Origin: Marsupella aquatica
Taxonomy: Eukaryota > Marchantiophyta
DNA: 64,000 nucleotides
Assembly: GCA_973895155.1 (NCBI GenBank)
Contig: OZ316893.1
Location: forward strand, 4,402,001-4,466,000
Reading direction: 5' to 3'
Part shown: positions 52,965-64,000 of the stretch, piece by piece
Position numbering within the stretch: the first letter of the stretch is position 1
Layout: each line of letters starts with the position of its first letter
The notes under the pieces: model-generated
Seen by the model: the letters and a program-made list of their open reading frames with translations, nothing else
Database searches by the model: none
Told to the model about the DNA's origin: nothing
Made by a program: the position numbers and the translations under genes

Positions 52965-55445
52965 ATGGCAACTGATTCGAGTGGGCCGGGAAAGGGCACG
53001 GCTCAAGGGGGCTCACAAAATCCTGTGCTCATGCAGCACAATGTGCAATCAAGAGTGCGTGCAGTTATCGCTGATTCGACGGTGAGTATGTCCTGAAACT
53101 ATGACATCAATAGGGAGACTCTCAAATGTCATGCGTGGTGATTTGTACATCCATTTCGGGAATTTTCAGAATGTATCCAGATAGCTGTATATTTTTGTAC
53201 TTCATGAATGAGAGCAGTTAATTGGAGCACAATTTGACTTGCAGTGTGGACAGAGACGTTGTCTGGCATCACATTCATGGAATCCCACTCTTTCCTACCC
53301 ATTGGATGTTTGCTGGCGGAGGCTGTTTAATTTCAAGTTTTGCAGTGATGGCCTTTACAACTAAACTGTTCGTGTAACCATTGAAGGCAGAAAACGGATG
53401 GGACCAATTGTGGAAGGAGGGTGCAACACCATGGGATATGGGAACAGTCACTCCTATTATCCAAGATCTTGTTCACAAAGGGGACTTGCCTGATGGAAGA
53501 GCTCTCGTTCCTGGCTGTGGTATCGTGAGTATCCAACTTGCGTTCCTCTGTTCAATTACATTTCTGTGTTCTGGTCAGGTGTCATTCAGGTTTTCGAACT
53601 TATTCTTGACGCGAAGTAATAAACTGACATCAACGAGTCAATCTATGTTGATGAAGGGGTATGATGTGCTTGCTCTTGCAAGTGAAAACCGTCATGTTGT
53701 TGGACTCGATATATCGGAGACAGTGAATACGATGGCTCTGAAGGTAAGTAAAGGTGCATTGTTTGTACAAGTGTGACTACTTAGTTCCCAAGATATTTGA
53801 AGAACAATTTAATACCTTTGAAGGTTATGCCCAAGAAAACATATAAGTGGGGGGTCCAGTTATTACAGTTATTGAAGTGTTCTTGTGCTTACGTGTAGAA
53901 CGCTGCTGAAAGTCCAAAAAGCAAATGGGTAGAGTTTTTGGTTGCCGACTTTTTTGACTACGTACCAAAAGCTCCCTTCAACCTTATCTTCGACTACACG
54001 TAAGACTTCTGTGACCATATCAAGCGTTACTCTCCAGACGAATAGTTACTTGAAACTGGTCCATGGACTTCGTATGACAGTGTGCAATGTGTGATAGTTG
54101 CATGCTGTTTCTTTTACGTTTTAGCCGCTTAATTAGCAGGTAGTATGAAGTAGTACTGACCGTGTGTAAAGTGTGCCTTCTGGGATTGTATAACACTCTT
54201 TTTCAAAAACAATTGCTGCTGAAGAGCCGGTCCAATTTTTAAATGTAGAACGAAGTTGATTGAGTCTTGATGCTGATCCCCTCCATTGGTTCGTTGGAAT
54301 AATGGTCAGATTTTTCTGTGCCATTGATCCGTCCTTACGACCAGCCTGGGCTGCGAAAATGGCCGACTTGCTCACCCAAGATGGGGAGCTCGTTACCCTG
54401 ATGTTCCCTGTAAGCTTTCCGCTCTTTAGCCAACTCGCTTTGGATCTCGATGTCTTGTATTGAAACTAGTAAGTGAAAAGTGATGTAGGCTGGTTCTAAG
54501 ACTGTTGTAATGTTGGCCCGTTCAACAGCTTGCTGAGTTTCAAGGTGGACCGCCATTTGCAGTTTCCATAGACTCGTAAGCGATTTGCCCCCATTTTCCT
54601 TTATGTGACTCTTGCTTGCAATTGCCGAGCATTTTGCTATGGGATGGGATTTCCGCAGAGAAAGTATAAATAGCTTAGGTTAGAGAGGTGATGACTTGGT
54701 GAAGTTTCACTTGGCTTTCTGGTTCATGTGGACAATGTCAACTCAGCATTCCAAGGTTCTGAATGAATCTTAGCGCAGATAGTTGTAATTTGAAATCGGT
54801 TTGCGTTTTGAGTTCCCTGTCCTATCCAGAATGTCTATTAAATAGTATTTTGTTCATTGTAAATGCTGTCTTCCGTCATGTTATACTGTTGACTGATCTC
54901 TCCTGTCCTATACTCAGTCATGAAATAATTCTGAGCACACGAGGTTTGTACCAGGGTCAAACGAGCGCTGTTTGTACAGCTATGCTATAAACATTTCCTA
55001 CTTTTGGAATTCCTGAGAGGAAGCTGTTGTGTATGCAGGTATGACGAGGTGTTGAATCCACTTGGCTTCACGATGACATCTTGCAAAGACAACGAGCTGG
55101 CTGTTGGACCACGCAAGGTAGATTTTTTGAAAGGGAAATTTGTCCAACGAACTAGTTCATTATGGTGGGGATTTCTCATCTGCCCTTATGAAATTATTAC
55201 ATACTGTTAGATAAACTAGAAGATGTAGGATGGATTGTTGCGCGGGACTTCGAAATTTACTTCGATCCTCCCTACTGCGTAGTAAATTTCGAAAGGGTGA
55301 AAGGCTTCTATCATAGGAAATCCCATATCCTGATGAAAGACGAGAAGTTTCGAACAATCACTCGGACACTGATGTCTGTCAATATCTGCAGGGGAAAGAA
55401 AAAATTGCTCACTGGACTCGGAAAGGAGCGAGCTCTAAGTTCTGA
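52965..55445 (+). CDS. HOL: HOL-type S-adenosylmethionine halide/thiol methyltransferase, intact
   Basis: Eight exons with consistent phases: 52965-53081, 53387-53524, 53657-53743, 53899-53999, 54310-54409, 54529-54575, 55039-55117 and 55392-55445, together 723 nt (240 residues). Family: TPMT-like, as in plant HARMLESS TO OZONE LAYER enzymes, which transfer methyl from SAM to halides, thiocyanate or bisulfide. Seen: WDQLWKEG and PWDMGTVTP near the start, SAM motif VPGCG joined across the intron to GYDVLAL, VGLDIS (SAM ribose-binding acidic residue), ADFFDY, LIFDYTFFCAIDP, and a C-terminal basic end GKEKIAHW. No stop or frameshift. The start at 52965 gives the family's usual length; the same frame is open upstream, so a targeting extension is possible. 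The partner copy at 14 kb is dead, so this is likely the only working HOL gene here. Confidence 0.9.
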
Positions 55446-55989
55446 ATACTTAATAAGACCGCTCGCCCCAACCAGTGAGCTTAGAAACACCTGAGGCCAG
55501 AGTAGTCGGCTGAAGATTCAAGCGACCATCCCGCTGTTCAGTTGAACGTAGCTCGTATGGCTAACGGGATGGCTAACGGCTTTTCAGGTTATGACGGCTA
55601 ATTATTGTCTGATGACAGTCTCTTGGTACATAAATCACTGGTATTCCATCTGCAATCAATGGTAGTCCATTCGGCTACTAAGTAATAGAGCTGTAATATC
55701 CTATTTTGTTCGCACAATTAATTGTTCAGACACTACTGATTTGAATATATGGCTTTGGAATTCTAATCTATGTTAGAGTTACTTCGTCATCCATTCTCTT
55801 ATCTTCCAGATTGATGTACTATACGGTAATGAAAGGAAACCATCGAAAGAATTGACAGCTTTCCTTTCCGTAATTAATGGAGTCTACACTGATCACGCAT
55901 TTAATACCTCAAATTCTTACGCAGCAAGGTTTTGTCATAGGATTCTTGCAAATCTCATCAAGACGACTTACTACGAGAACAAATTATTT

Positions 55990-56901
55990 CTCAATCTGGC
56001 CAGCATTGGAAAAAAACGGAAGAGGCCTTTTTCAGTTCGGACGATAACGCAATCCATTCCGCTCCCCGCTCTCTCAAAATGGCAGCGAAAGTCTTGGCAA
56101 GCGTGAAACATCTCCAGGCCAGCTTGCGGAGACGTTAATCCCACGGCGGCATACGAAGGCCGGGGTGTCATCAGCGAGAGAGTCCCGAGCCATCCCGCTG
56201 GCTTTCTTCCAAAGTGCGGATCCCCCTTCTCAACATCCACGAAATCCTTTGGTTTCTCGAGCCGCCTTGTCACCTCCTGCTGCACCGACGTATACCCCGC
56301 AGGCTGACTCTTCCAGTAATGTTCTGCAGTAATTCGGATCCCAGAACCGTGTCCACTTCGCAATCGACCACGCCGCATTCTCCAGGCTCTACGTCAGGGC
56401 AGTGGTTTTCCTCCCAAAGAGCACCGATTTTGCAAGTCTCTGACGACTCACTGCGAGCAACCAGCAACACGCCAACCGGCTTTATACGTAGCGAAGAACT
56501 CGACCACTATGCTCATGAGAATGGGGCTCTCGAGGTACTCCGGCGTCCCACGCGCCCTATGGCCTCCAGGTGAGAAGAGGGCATCAAACGACGAGACCTC
56601 GATGTCTTCCCATTTGATCGGATTCACAAACTCAGGTCGAGTGATCATATCAATGTATGCAGCTAACGCGTATTTGTTCGCTCGGATGATAGAACCGATG
56701 ACCTTGACGCGCCTAACGACCGATACGCTTGACCAGAAGTCAAGCCCCTCGCCGGTGATCATGAGCTCGTCGCCCTTGCCATCCTGTCTGTCGTTGCGAA
56801 CACCAGTTTGTGTTCCTGTTTGGATAGCGCCTGCCAAGTGAGCGCAATCTCGGATGGGTCCGAGTCGTGTTGAGTGTGATCGGGATCAAAATGCGCACCA
56901 T
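55990..56901 (-). pseudogene. DJ-1/PfpI family protein, frameshifted, copy B
   Basis: ATG at 56901 (MVRILIPITLN) is followed, in shifting frames, by DSDPSEIALTWQALSK, VFATTD, LMITGEGLDFW, then a longer stretch with FDALFSPGGH and TPEYLESPIL, then YWKSQPAGYTSVQQEVTRRL, DVEKGDPHF and a WPGDV segment. This is the layout of large DJ-1/PfpI (class I amidotransferase-like) proteins. At least three frame changes (near 56,865, 56,780 and 56,120) break it. It lies tail to tail with HOL, as in copy A. Confidence 0.7.
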
Positions 56902-57300
56902 TGTGCAGCTCAGAGCTCAGAGCTTTGAGCCCGAGTTCTCGTTTGACCTCTTCAGTTTAGTGTCAATTTGAATCACAGCACACACATACCAGGCTGGATG
57001 GTGTATGCATGTTTCATCGATTCTGCTTGAAGGCACTTACAGTAGATATAAAGGGAAAACGTCTTCTGCTATGTTTTCTGCACACAGGTGTCTGTTAATG
57101 CAGTACAGATAGCCTTTCTTATTGCCTCTTATTACATTCCAGCATGCCTTCTGCTTATCGAACCCAAACTGCAACTATGATCTCGTCTGGGTATGTTACC
57201 TCCGGGTATGAAGTCATTTCAGTTTCCATGTGGATAGCAAGGTTCAGCCTCTCGTCCCACATGCGTTCAATAACATATTTTGGGTCCAGTTCTCAGATGA
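56902..57300. other. no gene recognised
   Basis: Spacer beyond the DJ-1 start. Only short chance frames. Confidence 0.4.
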
Positions 57301-57700
57301 GAACCAGTACTGCAAAGTCAGGGATGGCACATTTTCCCGACTCCCGCTTAGATGCCACGTGAAGAGTGGACAGATTTGCACATTTTTTACAAGGTCTAAC
57401 TCTCCTCCAATTGAGTTTATTCCATCAGCAAACTTGTCTACAGTCCATTCTTGTTATGGAAACTTCTACAGAACGTTTTCACCTTGCCGTTCACTCCGTC
57501 CATGGTGCAAAATGCTGGACCAATAATGCATTCACTGAAAGGTTTGGGCTTCTTTTGCGCTAGAGTAGCACCATACGAGTTGACCGACATGCACAAACTC
57601 TGATGAGGTGGAATGCCTTGTGTTCTCTCGCAAATATCACCTGATCGTACCGAAGTACAAGTAGATTGCAACCTCGTCGTCACCACTCCCCACTGTAACT
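57300..57700 (-). other. coding-like stretch, unrecognised
   Basis: Minus-strand frames read DDEVAIYLYFGTI, then RTQGIPPHQSLCMSVNSYG, KKPKPFSECIIGPAFCTMDG, then FADGINSIGGELDLV and VQICPLFTWHLSG. The composition is that of ordinary protein, with stops between pieces, so this may be a decayed gene or exons with small introns. I cannot name a family. Confidence 0.25.
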
Positions 57701-58098
57701 CGGATCCTATGCAAATATAAGTGACACTAATACTTAGACATCAGTGGACTGCAAGCGATATTTACGCAGTTCCACGCAGTGCTCTTTAGTCTTTCAAGAT
57801 CCACAAATTCGGAGACAAAGCCAGACATCTACGTGACTGTCCTCTGCTCCACTCAAATTGCTCATCGCCATTTCATAATATTTGGCGTCAGGTTCCACAG
57901 TCGCTACCAGTTCAACCTAATTTGCTACCTAGAAAACCACTTGTTCCGAATAAATCGAGTTCGGATAAAAAAACATTCAGTAAGCAACGGAAACTCGGAT
58001 CTACAATATCTTACTCATGTACGATCCAATTCCACATTCTGTGTTCCTGCTCATTAATCATCCTACAAAACTGCCCTCTATCACCCGTTCACACAGTT

Positions 58099-59806
58099 TC
58101 AAGGAAGCCTTGTTGGATCCCATCCAACCACCAAATACTCGTCGAAAGAATTGAGTTTCTTCACGTCATCCTCAGTGATTTCAAAGTCAAAGACCTGAAA
58201 AAGCAATCATAATAAGTTTCTTTATGTAGAGGTAACATAATATCTCTACACGTCCAAATTTGAGGAACCAGCAGCGGCACTTAATCAACGAGCACTTATT
58301 TCTACTCTGCTCTGTAAGTCTTCTGTCTTTACCAAAAGGCATCTACATCGCTAATCCGGGGTCAGAAATATGACATCATATTAAATTCGCATTGTCTGTG
58401 CGAGAAATTAGATTTATTAGCGAAACGTAACTTCTGACATAAGAGGACGGACACACAACTTCAAACTAAATATCGGAAATACGGGATGGACAAACCTGCG
58501 CGTTTTCAACTATCCTCTCGTGTGTAGCAGACTTTGGAAGTACCACAAAACCTCGTTGCAAGCACCATTTGATGAGGATTTGTGCTGCAGATTTGTTGTA
58601 CTTCTTCGCAATCTGCGAACGACAAAGAAAGAAATTATCACTTCAGATACCACCTAGAGCTATCAGAAATCACGAATGACCCCAAGATCTAAACCTCTAC
58701 TTGCCCCATAATCCAATTTTCAGAAAATTCCAAGTAAACCAAATCCAACAAACCCCACAATTTCACTGAGAAACTACCAGTCCACAATTGAGGATGAAGT
58801 TCAGGTTCACATTCTGTGCCTCTGAGAAAGGAACAGACAGGAGATGATTATACCTCTAGTAGCCCTTGATGACGAAGTCTTGTCCCCCTGGTCAGAGGAG
58901 AATATGCTTCCAGCACAATATCTTCCTTTTCACAGAACTCGACCAACTGATTCCGAGTATTGAATGGGTGCAACTCCAGCTGTAATAAAGTCAAACAAAG
59001 CAACGCGAAATGAATTTCTTTATGTTAGAAAACCAGAAAATGCATCGTTCGAACGAGCAGTCTGGCTCTGAAGACCTGAAAGATACCAGCGCCGGTACAT
59101 GCAGAGAGAAATATGATTTAACTGAGCTCCCGTGAACAACCTGATAGGAAGCGTTCAAAATGGTCACCTGATTGATAGAAGGGCGAATTTCGCAGTTGGC
59201 CAAAAGCTCCTTCAAATGCCTGACCCCGTAATTGCTAACTCCAATTGATTTCACTTTCCCGCTTTTCAGAATCTGCTCCATCGCCCTCCATGTGTTCAAC
59301 CGTTGCTTTATAGGAGAAGGGGAATGAATCAAGTAGAGGTCAATATAATCGAGGCCAAGCTCTTTCAAGCTGCGGTCGAAGGCACGAAGCGCATTTTGGT
59401 ATCCGTGATCTGAATTCCACAGCTTTGTGGTGACGAAAATCTCCTCTCGCGGAATCCCACTCTCCCTCACAGCCTGACCTGTGATCACAAAAACCCAAAA
59501 CCCAAATCAAATCCAAACATCCACAACGAATTTACTCTTTGTCAGCGTCTCTCCAAGACAATTTAAACCAATTCGAGAGTCCAAAGTCGGCTGCAATGAG
59601 ATCAAGTGTCACCAACCGACTTCGGATTCGTTGCCGTAAAGATGAGCCGTATCGATATGGCGGTAGCCAGTCTTCAGGGCCACAGCTACACACTTCAAAG
59701 CCTCTCGAGGAGGCACTTGGTACACCCCCAGCCCCAAAGCCGGGATTTGGACGGGCTTTCCACCGTATCCAACATTCACCAATTTGATCAAGTGACCCCC
59801 ACTCAT
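58099..59806 (-). CDS. aldo-keto reductase, five exons, intact
   Basis: Exons on the minus strand: 59806-59617, 59478-59168, 58979-58854, 58612-58496 and 58194-58099, all GT-AG with matching phases, 840 nt (279 residues). Aldo-keto reductases are NADPH-dependent (alpha/beta)8-barrel enzymes that reduce aldehydes and ketones. The catalytic tetrad is complete: Asp52 and Tyr57 in [10 protein letters not shown], Lys82 in VTTKLW, His115 in YLIHSP. Further signatures are [20 protein letters not shown] across an intron, AYSPLTRG and the cofactor-binding [23 protein letters not shown] at 59806 is the first ATG giving normal length; the frame is open upstream without family resemblance. It is single-copy in the window, and the substrate cannot be told from sequence. 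Confidence 0.95.
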
Positions 59807-60560
59807 TGTTCCTATCCCCTCTCTGACCCAACAGAGCCTTTCCCAATTCACCGATTCCAATTCCAATTCAATTCGCCTACACGAGTAGGTTCCGAAGTCG
59901 TCTTCTGTTTCCTTCCTTACTTGGTCGAACTCTAGCTGGAAGCTGAATACTAAATTTCCCCGAATTCCCCGATTTCTCAATTAAATCACCTCAACTCTCC
60001 GGATGTACTCGGTTGCTCTATTGCCACGCTAGCATCATCGAGGCTCCTCTCGAAACTGTGAAGTGTATAGACCCTCACAGGTGTCGATCCCGGACACTCT
60101 CTGCTAAACTGCCTCTAGAACAGAGGGACTGTAACTAACCAAATTGAGGGGAGCTAGGTGTACATCCGGAGAGAGGAGGACGAGAGCTAGACGATAAGAG
60201 AGCATGATCGAAGAAAACGTGGGCCCGCCGAGACAGAGTAGGTGCCGGTCCTGGACTGGAACGACCCAAGGAGTAATTCTCCTTATGACAGGCAGGTCCA
60301 AGGCATGCACCTAATTTTCGTGCCGAAAGGACAAAAGGGTCTACCCTTGAGGAAAAAGGCTCTTTCCGAATGTAAGGCCGCTCACCGCAACAGAACGATA
60401 AATGTCCCCACATTATTTTCCTCTCGAGGGTGCATGCACTTGCCAGACAGGCTCTAGATTCGTTTATCTGTTCTGCTACATTCCGGCGACCGAAATCCCG
60501 TGGCAGACAAAAAGGTTTTGCCCCGGGACAGTACTGGCAATAGATTAGGGGAGTCTCAGC
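59807..60560. other. upstream region of the aldo-keto reductase; no other gene
   Basis: Contains the presumed promoter (minus strand). A Cys-rich minus-strand frame at 60,135-60,590 has no family resemblance and I do not call it. Confidence 0.4.
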
Positions 60561-63500
60561 GCCAAACACTACAAAAAAATATGTTGGCATGTGTTGCTAT
60601 TGCTCGCATGTCTTTCCAAATTGCTCTACTGGCCATCTGGACTTCGCTAGACCAGTTGGTCAGGGACACTCCTTCATTCCTGGATGCGGGCATCAATGCA
60701 ATACGGTATGCAGAAACAGAATCCTCCTACTGCGGTTTGTGCAGTTGTTAGGTGGTGAGAAATATTCTTCTTGCTGGCAACTTCTGGAAGTCTAGATTGC
60801 CAGCGAGAGTGATTGATTGTACATCATCACTTTTATCTCCCTTTTCAACACCTCCAGGGCTTAGCAGCTTGGGGCCGCCATCAGAGGCATTTAAAGACGT
60901 TTGAGACCCAGGAAATAGCATCACCTTCTCACCGGTACTCCTTGTTGTCTACCTCCATTTCTTAACCCAGGTTGAAACTGCATGCTGTTTGTTTTGCACA
61001 CATATCCCACCCATTTTCCTCCAGTGCCTATTGTACAAAAAGCGAAAAGGGCCTGAACAAATGGTGGACATTCTTTACGGACCCCACTAGAAGTCCCTTC
61101 CAAAATTCAAGACTCCACAGCGCACCACGTCATCATGGCGTACTGCAAAGAGGAACGGATTGGTTTCCACAATGAAACTACACCACCTTTCGTGTTTGCT
61201 GCAATTTTTTGGCAAAATTGAGGATGTCATGCCGTAAAACATGACATAAATTTATTTCAAAAATAGCCATTTTATTTACCCTGAGTAACTGACTGTTCAA
61301 TTAGTAGTAGGCCCACACTCAGTTTTATTTACCTCGAGTAACCAACTGCCCACCCTCTTTCTGAATTGTGGTTCAATTCCGTAAGTAATTAAATCCCTCT
61401 CCGCAAGCTCTGCAACTTGAGCACTGATGACAAAGTAATCAATAACGGGATAGAGCCAAACTCCGGATGTTTACCGGCATACTCGTACGCAGGCATTCCA
61501 AGATTTTGTATCGTATTGGAACTTTTTTGCAGCTTTTGAATGACTTTCGTCTCTTCTTTGTTCGGAATCCAATGGTGAAAGGGCAAAAATTGAACTGCGG
61601 ACCCCAATGTTGAAGAAGCGCTCTAGCTAGATATCTTAAGCACATGAGATGTAGAGCGCAATTACAACTTTGCCGATAATGTCCAGCGGAGATAGTGGGA
61701 ACAACTAATCCGTGAACAGGTTTGGATTAGCTTGTCTGCTTAAAGTTCCATTTGCAATATGGATTAGTGGTGGACCTTGCCACCCATCGCCCTCAACAAT
61801 CCCAACACCCACGCCTAAGTGCCCCTAGTGCCCAAATGCCTCCACGGAATACCTCGAGCAAGCAGCCTAGTGCCCCTTGCACCACCAACGGCCCCTCCCA
61901 TACAAAGCCGCACTTGCTCTCCAACACGACTGCTACTCAACAGTCCTCACTGTATGCACAAGCAACCAATCATCTCGGTAAGTAACCCTTCAGGATCTAG
62001 ATCTCCCCAAGTCTAGCATTCTAACTCAAACTCAACAAACATTGGTAAGTACTAAGTCTGCCATAGGTCCTCCCGATGCCATAAGTCGAAACCAGAACCA
62101 ACGCCCATTGTTTGTCCAGAATAGCTCCTTCCTTGGGTGCGGCCCAGGTTCCCCCTCGTACCTGTCCATCACCAACTGACCTCCCTGCCCCCAAGACATA
62201 CTCATGGCCCAAATAGCGTAGCTTGTCCTAAGCTTGTCCCAACACGTCGGGACCAGAACGGCCTCGACCCCGGCCCCGACTTTAGCAACCAACTCCTGGT
62301 TCTTGCCCTGCTGATGGTCTAGGGGCCAAGTGCCCTTGGAACTCAACCTCCATGCCTACTTGGTCTTGCCTCCCCAACACAAGCTCCCTTGAGAGACTGA
62401 ATGTGGCTTGGCTGCTGTTTCGGCAGGATTTGGCAAGCGAGCGAGCTAACACCCGCAAACCTCAAGAACCTATGGTGACCCCAGACCCAGCTAAGCTCAA
62501 GAGGATGTATTTCTCCTCGAGAGCTTTCCAACACACCCAAGAAGTTCTCCAATGGACTTCCCGTTGGGAAGTTATCATCGTTTTTGTTTGGCATTTTCCC
62601 TTAGTGTTGCGACCGCTGCGGCTCATGACTTCAGCTCACCCTTAGCCCCCAGGGAGACACCACTCCCCTCATATATGCTTATGGAGACCTACCACCCCTG
62701 GACCAACTTTGGTCCTCAGACTTTTGGTCCACAACCCGGATCCTATCCCGCCTATATGGGTGCGCCACCAACTGGCAATGCCCATAACTTCTTAGTTAGG
62801 CATCCGCAAGCAAAGTTCCTTGCCCATTGTGATTGGTCCGACCCAGCTCTCATGCTTAGGCCCTTAGATCTCATTGTCGCTCGGGGCCTCTGATCGACCA
62901 AACCTGGATCGGGCCATAACTTGCGCCCCAAGCGTCCGTTGCCCATGGCGTCAACTCCATTGGCCTTGGGCCCAAGAGGAGCTCTCACTCAAACCCTCAG
63001 AACTCAAAGTCCGTCAAGGGGTCCGAACGGTCGACCTTGAGCCCGGCCCCTTTCCCCTTGACCTGACCAGCTCTCAGCTAGTCTAAGTCCTTAGTGTGTG
63101 TCACCAACTTGGCGTCTTGCCTTTGCTAAGGCCACGTCTCATTGCTCACAAGTCTCCCCATGCTAAGTCCTCCCCAGATGGCCTATTCGGGCCTGGACCA
63201 TAAGGGAGCTCGATGTTGGAGTCAGCGACGCCAAAGCTAAGTGTTAAGGTAGTCAAGTTTCGCGACTAGTCAGATTCAATCGGCGACTAAGATGTCTTTA
63301 TAAGTGTAAGTGAAGTTACACTTCTCTGCTACAAAACTTGGTCTAATTCAAGAAAATTCATATACTTGCAGTTCGATATTCCAAGCAATTAAGTTGTCTA
63401 GCAATTGCCTACGTCAAGTCGATCTGCAGAAATTGGGTAGTTTGGATGTGCTCGGTGATGCGAGTCAATGTTAATCTCATGACTAAGATCCAATGATTGA

Positions 63501-63710
63501 GATTGAGGTAGAATCATTGTGGGACTGAGACAGTGCACAAAATTTTGAAGATCCATCGACAACATTTAGAGATCAAGGCTCAAGCGATGGGCACTGGGCA
63601 ACCTAGTGGACCGACTAGTGATTTTGGGCACCAGTTGCATGAACAGCGATACCTAATGGAACAATAGTGCTAGCATCCTAATTTTGGAGGTCCTACTTGC
63701 TGGCAAACAG
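60561..63710. other. no gene recognised; GC-richer Pro/Ser-coding stretch at 61.75-63.1 kb
   Basis: 61,750-63,090 is richer in C than its surroundings and open for short Pro/Thr/Ser-rich frames on both strands, such as YHPWTNFGPQTFGPQPGSYP. It may be a decayed retroelement, but no domain is recognisable. 63,200-63,660 is AT-rich spacer. Confidence 0.4.
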
Positions 63711-63884
63711 ATTAACAATGCAGGAATTGATAACGTAGAAGTTAACTTTGAGAATGCAACAACCGTTTTGGAGACAAACTTCTTTGGAGTCAAAAGACTG
63801 AAAGAGAAATTGAAGCCTCTATTTAGACCATCACCATTTGGAGCACGTATTGTGATGGTTAGCTCACAAGTGGGATCACTTAAG
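63711..63884 (+). CDS. short-chain dehydrogenase/reductase, one internal exon (partial)
   Basis: After AACAG the frame reads INNAGI, then a segment ending LETNFFGVKRL, then LFRPSPFGARIVMVSSQVGSLK, followed by a splice donor (AAG|GTAACA) at 63885. NNAG and the S-containing VSS strand are conserved SDR elements. TNFFGVKR and RIV.VSS.xG match the plant neomenthol/salutaridine-reductase-like subgroup of NADPH-dependent reductases. The catalytic Tyr-x3-Lys exon would lie beyond the window. No N-terminal cofactor-binding exon (TGxxxGIG) was seen upstream, so it may be a fragment. Confidence 0.6.
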
Positions 63885-64000
63885 GTAACATAATGTGGAC
63901 AAACATTTCTTTCAGCATTTGTCTCTACTATACTGCATCACTATACTTCCCGGGCAAGGATCGAGATGGGAGGAGCGAGGTGGGAAAGGAAAGGTTCGCA

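Larger units (their letters stand above)
51730..56480. repeat. duplicated segment, copy B (better preserved)
   Basis: Collinear with 12,890-16,300. It contains the intact HOL gene and a longer DJ-1 pseudogene. The extra sequence here relative to copy A corresponds to the two deletions in copy A. Confidence 0.85.

Noticed and set aside
60567-60582. CACTACAAAAAAATA as the end of another CACTA element
   Set aside because: No matching inverted end (TTTTTGTAGTG) was found in the window and no target duplication can be shown.
61752-63086. Pro/Ser-rich frames as a gag or cell-wall protein gene
   Set aside because: Frames are short, on both strands, and show no recognisable domain or element ends.

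Overview
The window looks like nuclear DNA from a land plant. Its genes have plant-style GT-AG introns, its transposons are of plant MULE, CACTA and Ty1/copia types, it carries short CCCTAAA/TTTAGGG telomere-like tracts, and a piece of plant-type mitochondrial rpl2 sits at the left edge. The repeat-rich, decayed gene content and the DUF7869-type gene make me lean towards a non-seed plant (bryophyte or lycophyte). That is inference only.

Layout. 1-0.9 kb: mitochondrial DNA fragment (rpl2). 1-3.2 kb: small tandem repeats and the diverged promoter of the first SAR1 copy. 3.2-10.3 kb: three SAR1 small-GTPase genes with start codons exactly 2,989 bp apart. 10.9-11.8 kb: relic of a retroelement C-terminal domain (minus strand). 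12.9-16.3 kb: decayed copy of a duplicated segment holding an HOL-type methyltransferase and an antisense DJ-1/PfpI gene. 17.08-23.34 kb: a MULE with roughly 300-bp terminal inverted repeats and a broken mudrA-like transposase, itself split by a complete non-autonomous CACTA element (19,932-21,657; 11-bp TIR, 3-bp TSD AAT). 23.6-32.0 kb (minus strand): a decayed multi-exon gene whose reading frames give, in order, a ParB-like domain, a beta-order DNA methyltransferase-like domain, an acidic plus coiled-coil linker, a Ulp1/C48 protease and an FCP1/NIF-like phosphatase domain, followed by two more NIF-like copies. 32.1-34.3 kb: an F-box-like relic. 34.4-41.1 kb: three families of tandem repeats. 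A short near-palindrome (TCACGCG-N6-CGCGTGA and variants) occurs all through 24-41 kb, in introns and spacers. 41.1-48.7 kb: a DUF7869-type gene with one nonsense codon, one frameshift and a very young deleted copia element (43,326-47,527; identical 107-bp LTRs, TSD AACAG). 49.5-50.4 kb: transposon end fragments and a second retroelement relic. 51.7-56.9 kb: the better copy of the duplicated segment, with an apparently intact eight-exon HOL methyltransferase and a frameshifted DJ-1 gene. 58.1-59.8 kb: an intact five-exon aldo-keto reductase (minus strand). 60-63.6 kb: nothing recognised. 63.7 kb: one exon of a short-chain dehydrogenase running off the window.

The genes that look functional are SAR1 x3 (COPII vesicle budding), HOL (SAM-dependent halide/thiol methylation) and the aldo-keto reductase (NADPH carbonyl reduction). 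They are unrelated housekeeping or detoxification genes among transposons. The most unusual object is the ParB-MTase-Ulp1-NIF gene and the palindromic motif around it. Most stop codons inside it and inside the MULE transposase can be explained as C-to-T changes in CAG or CGA codons, as expected for methylated, silenced DNA. All coordinates were worked out by hand; exon borders given to the base were checked for GT-AG and phase, others are approximate.
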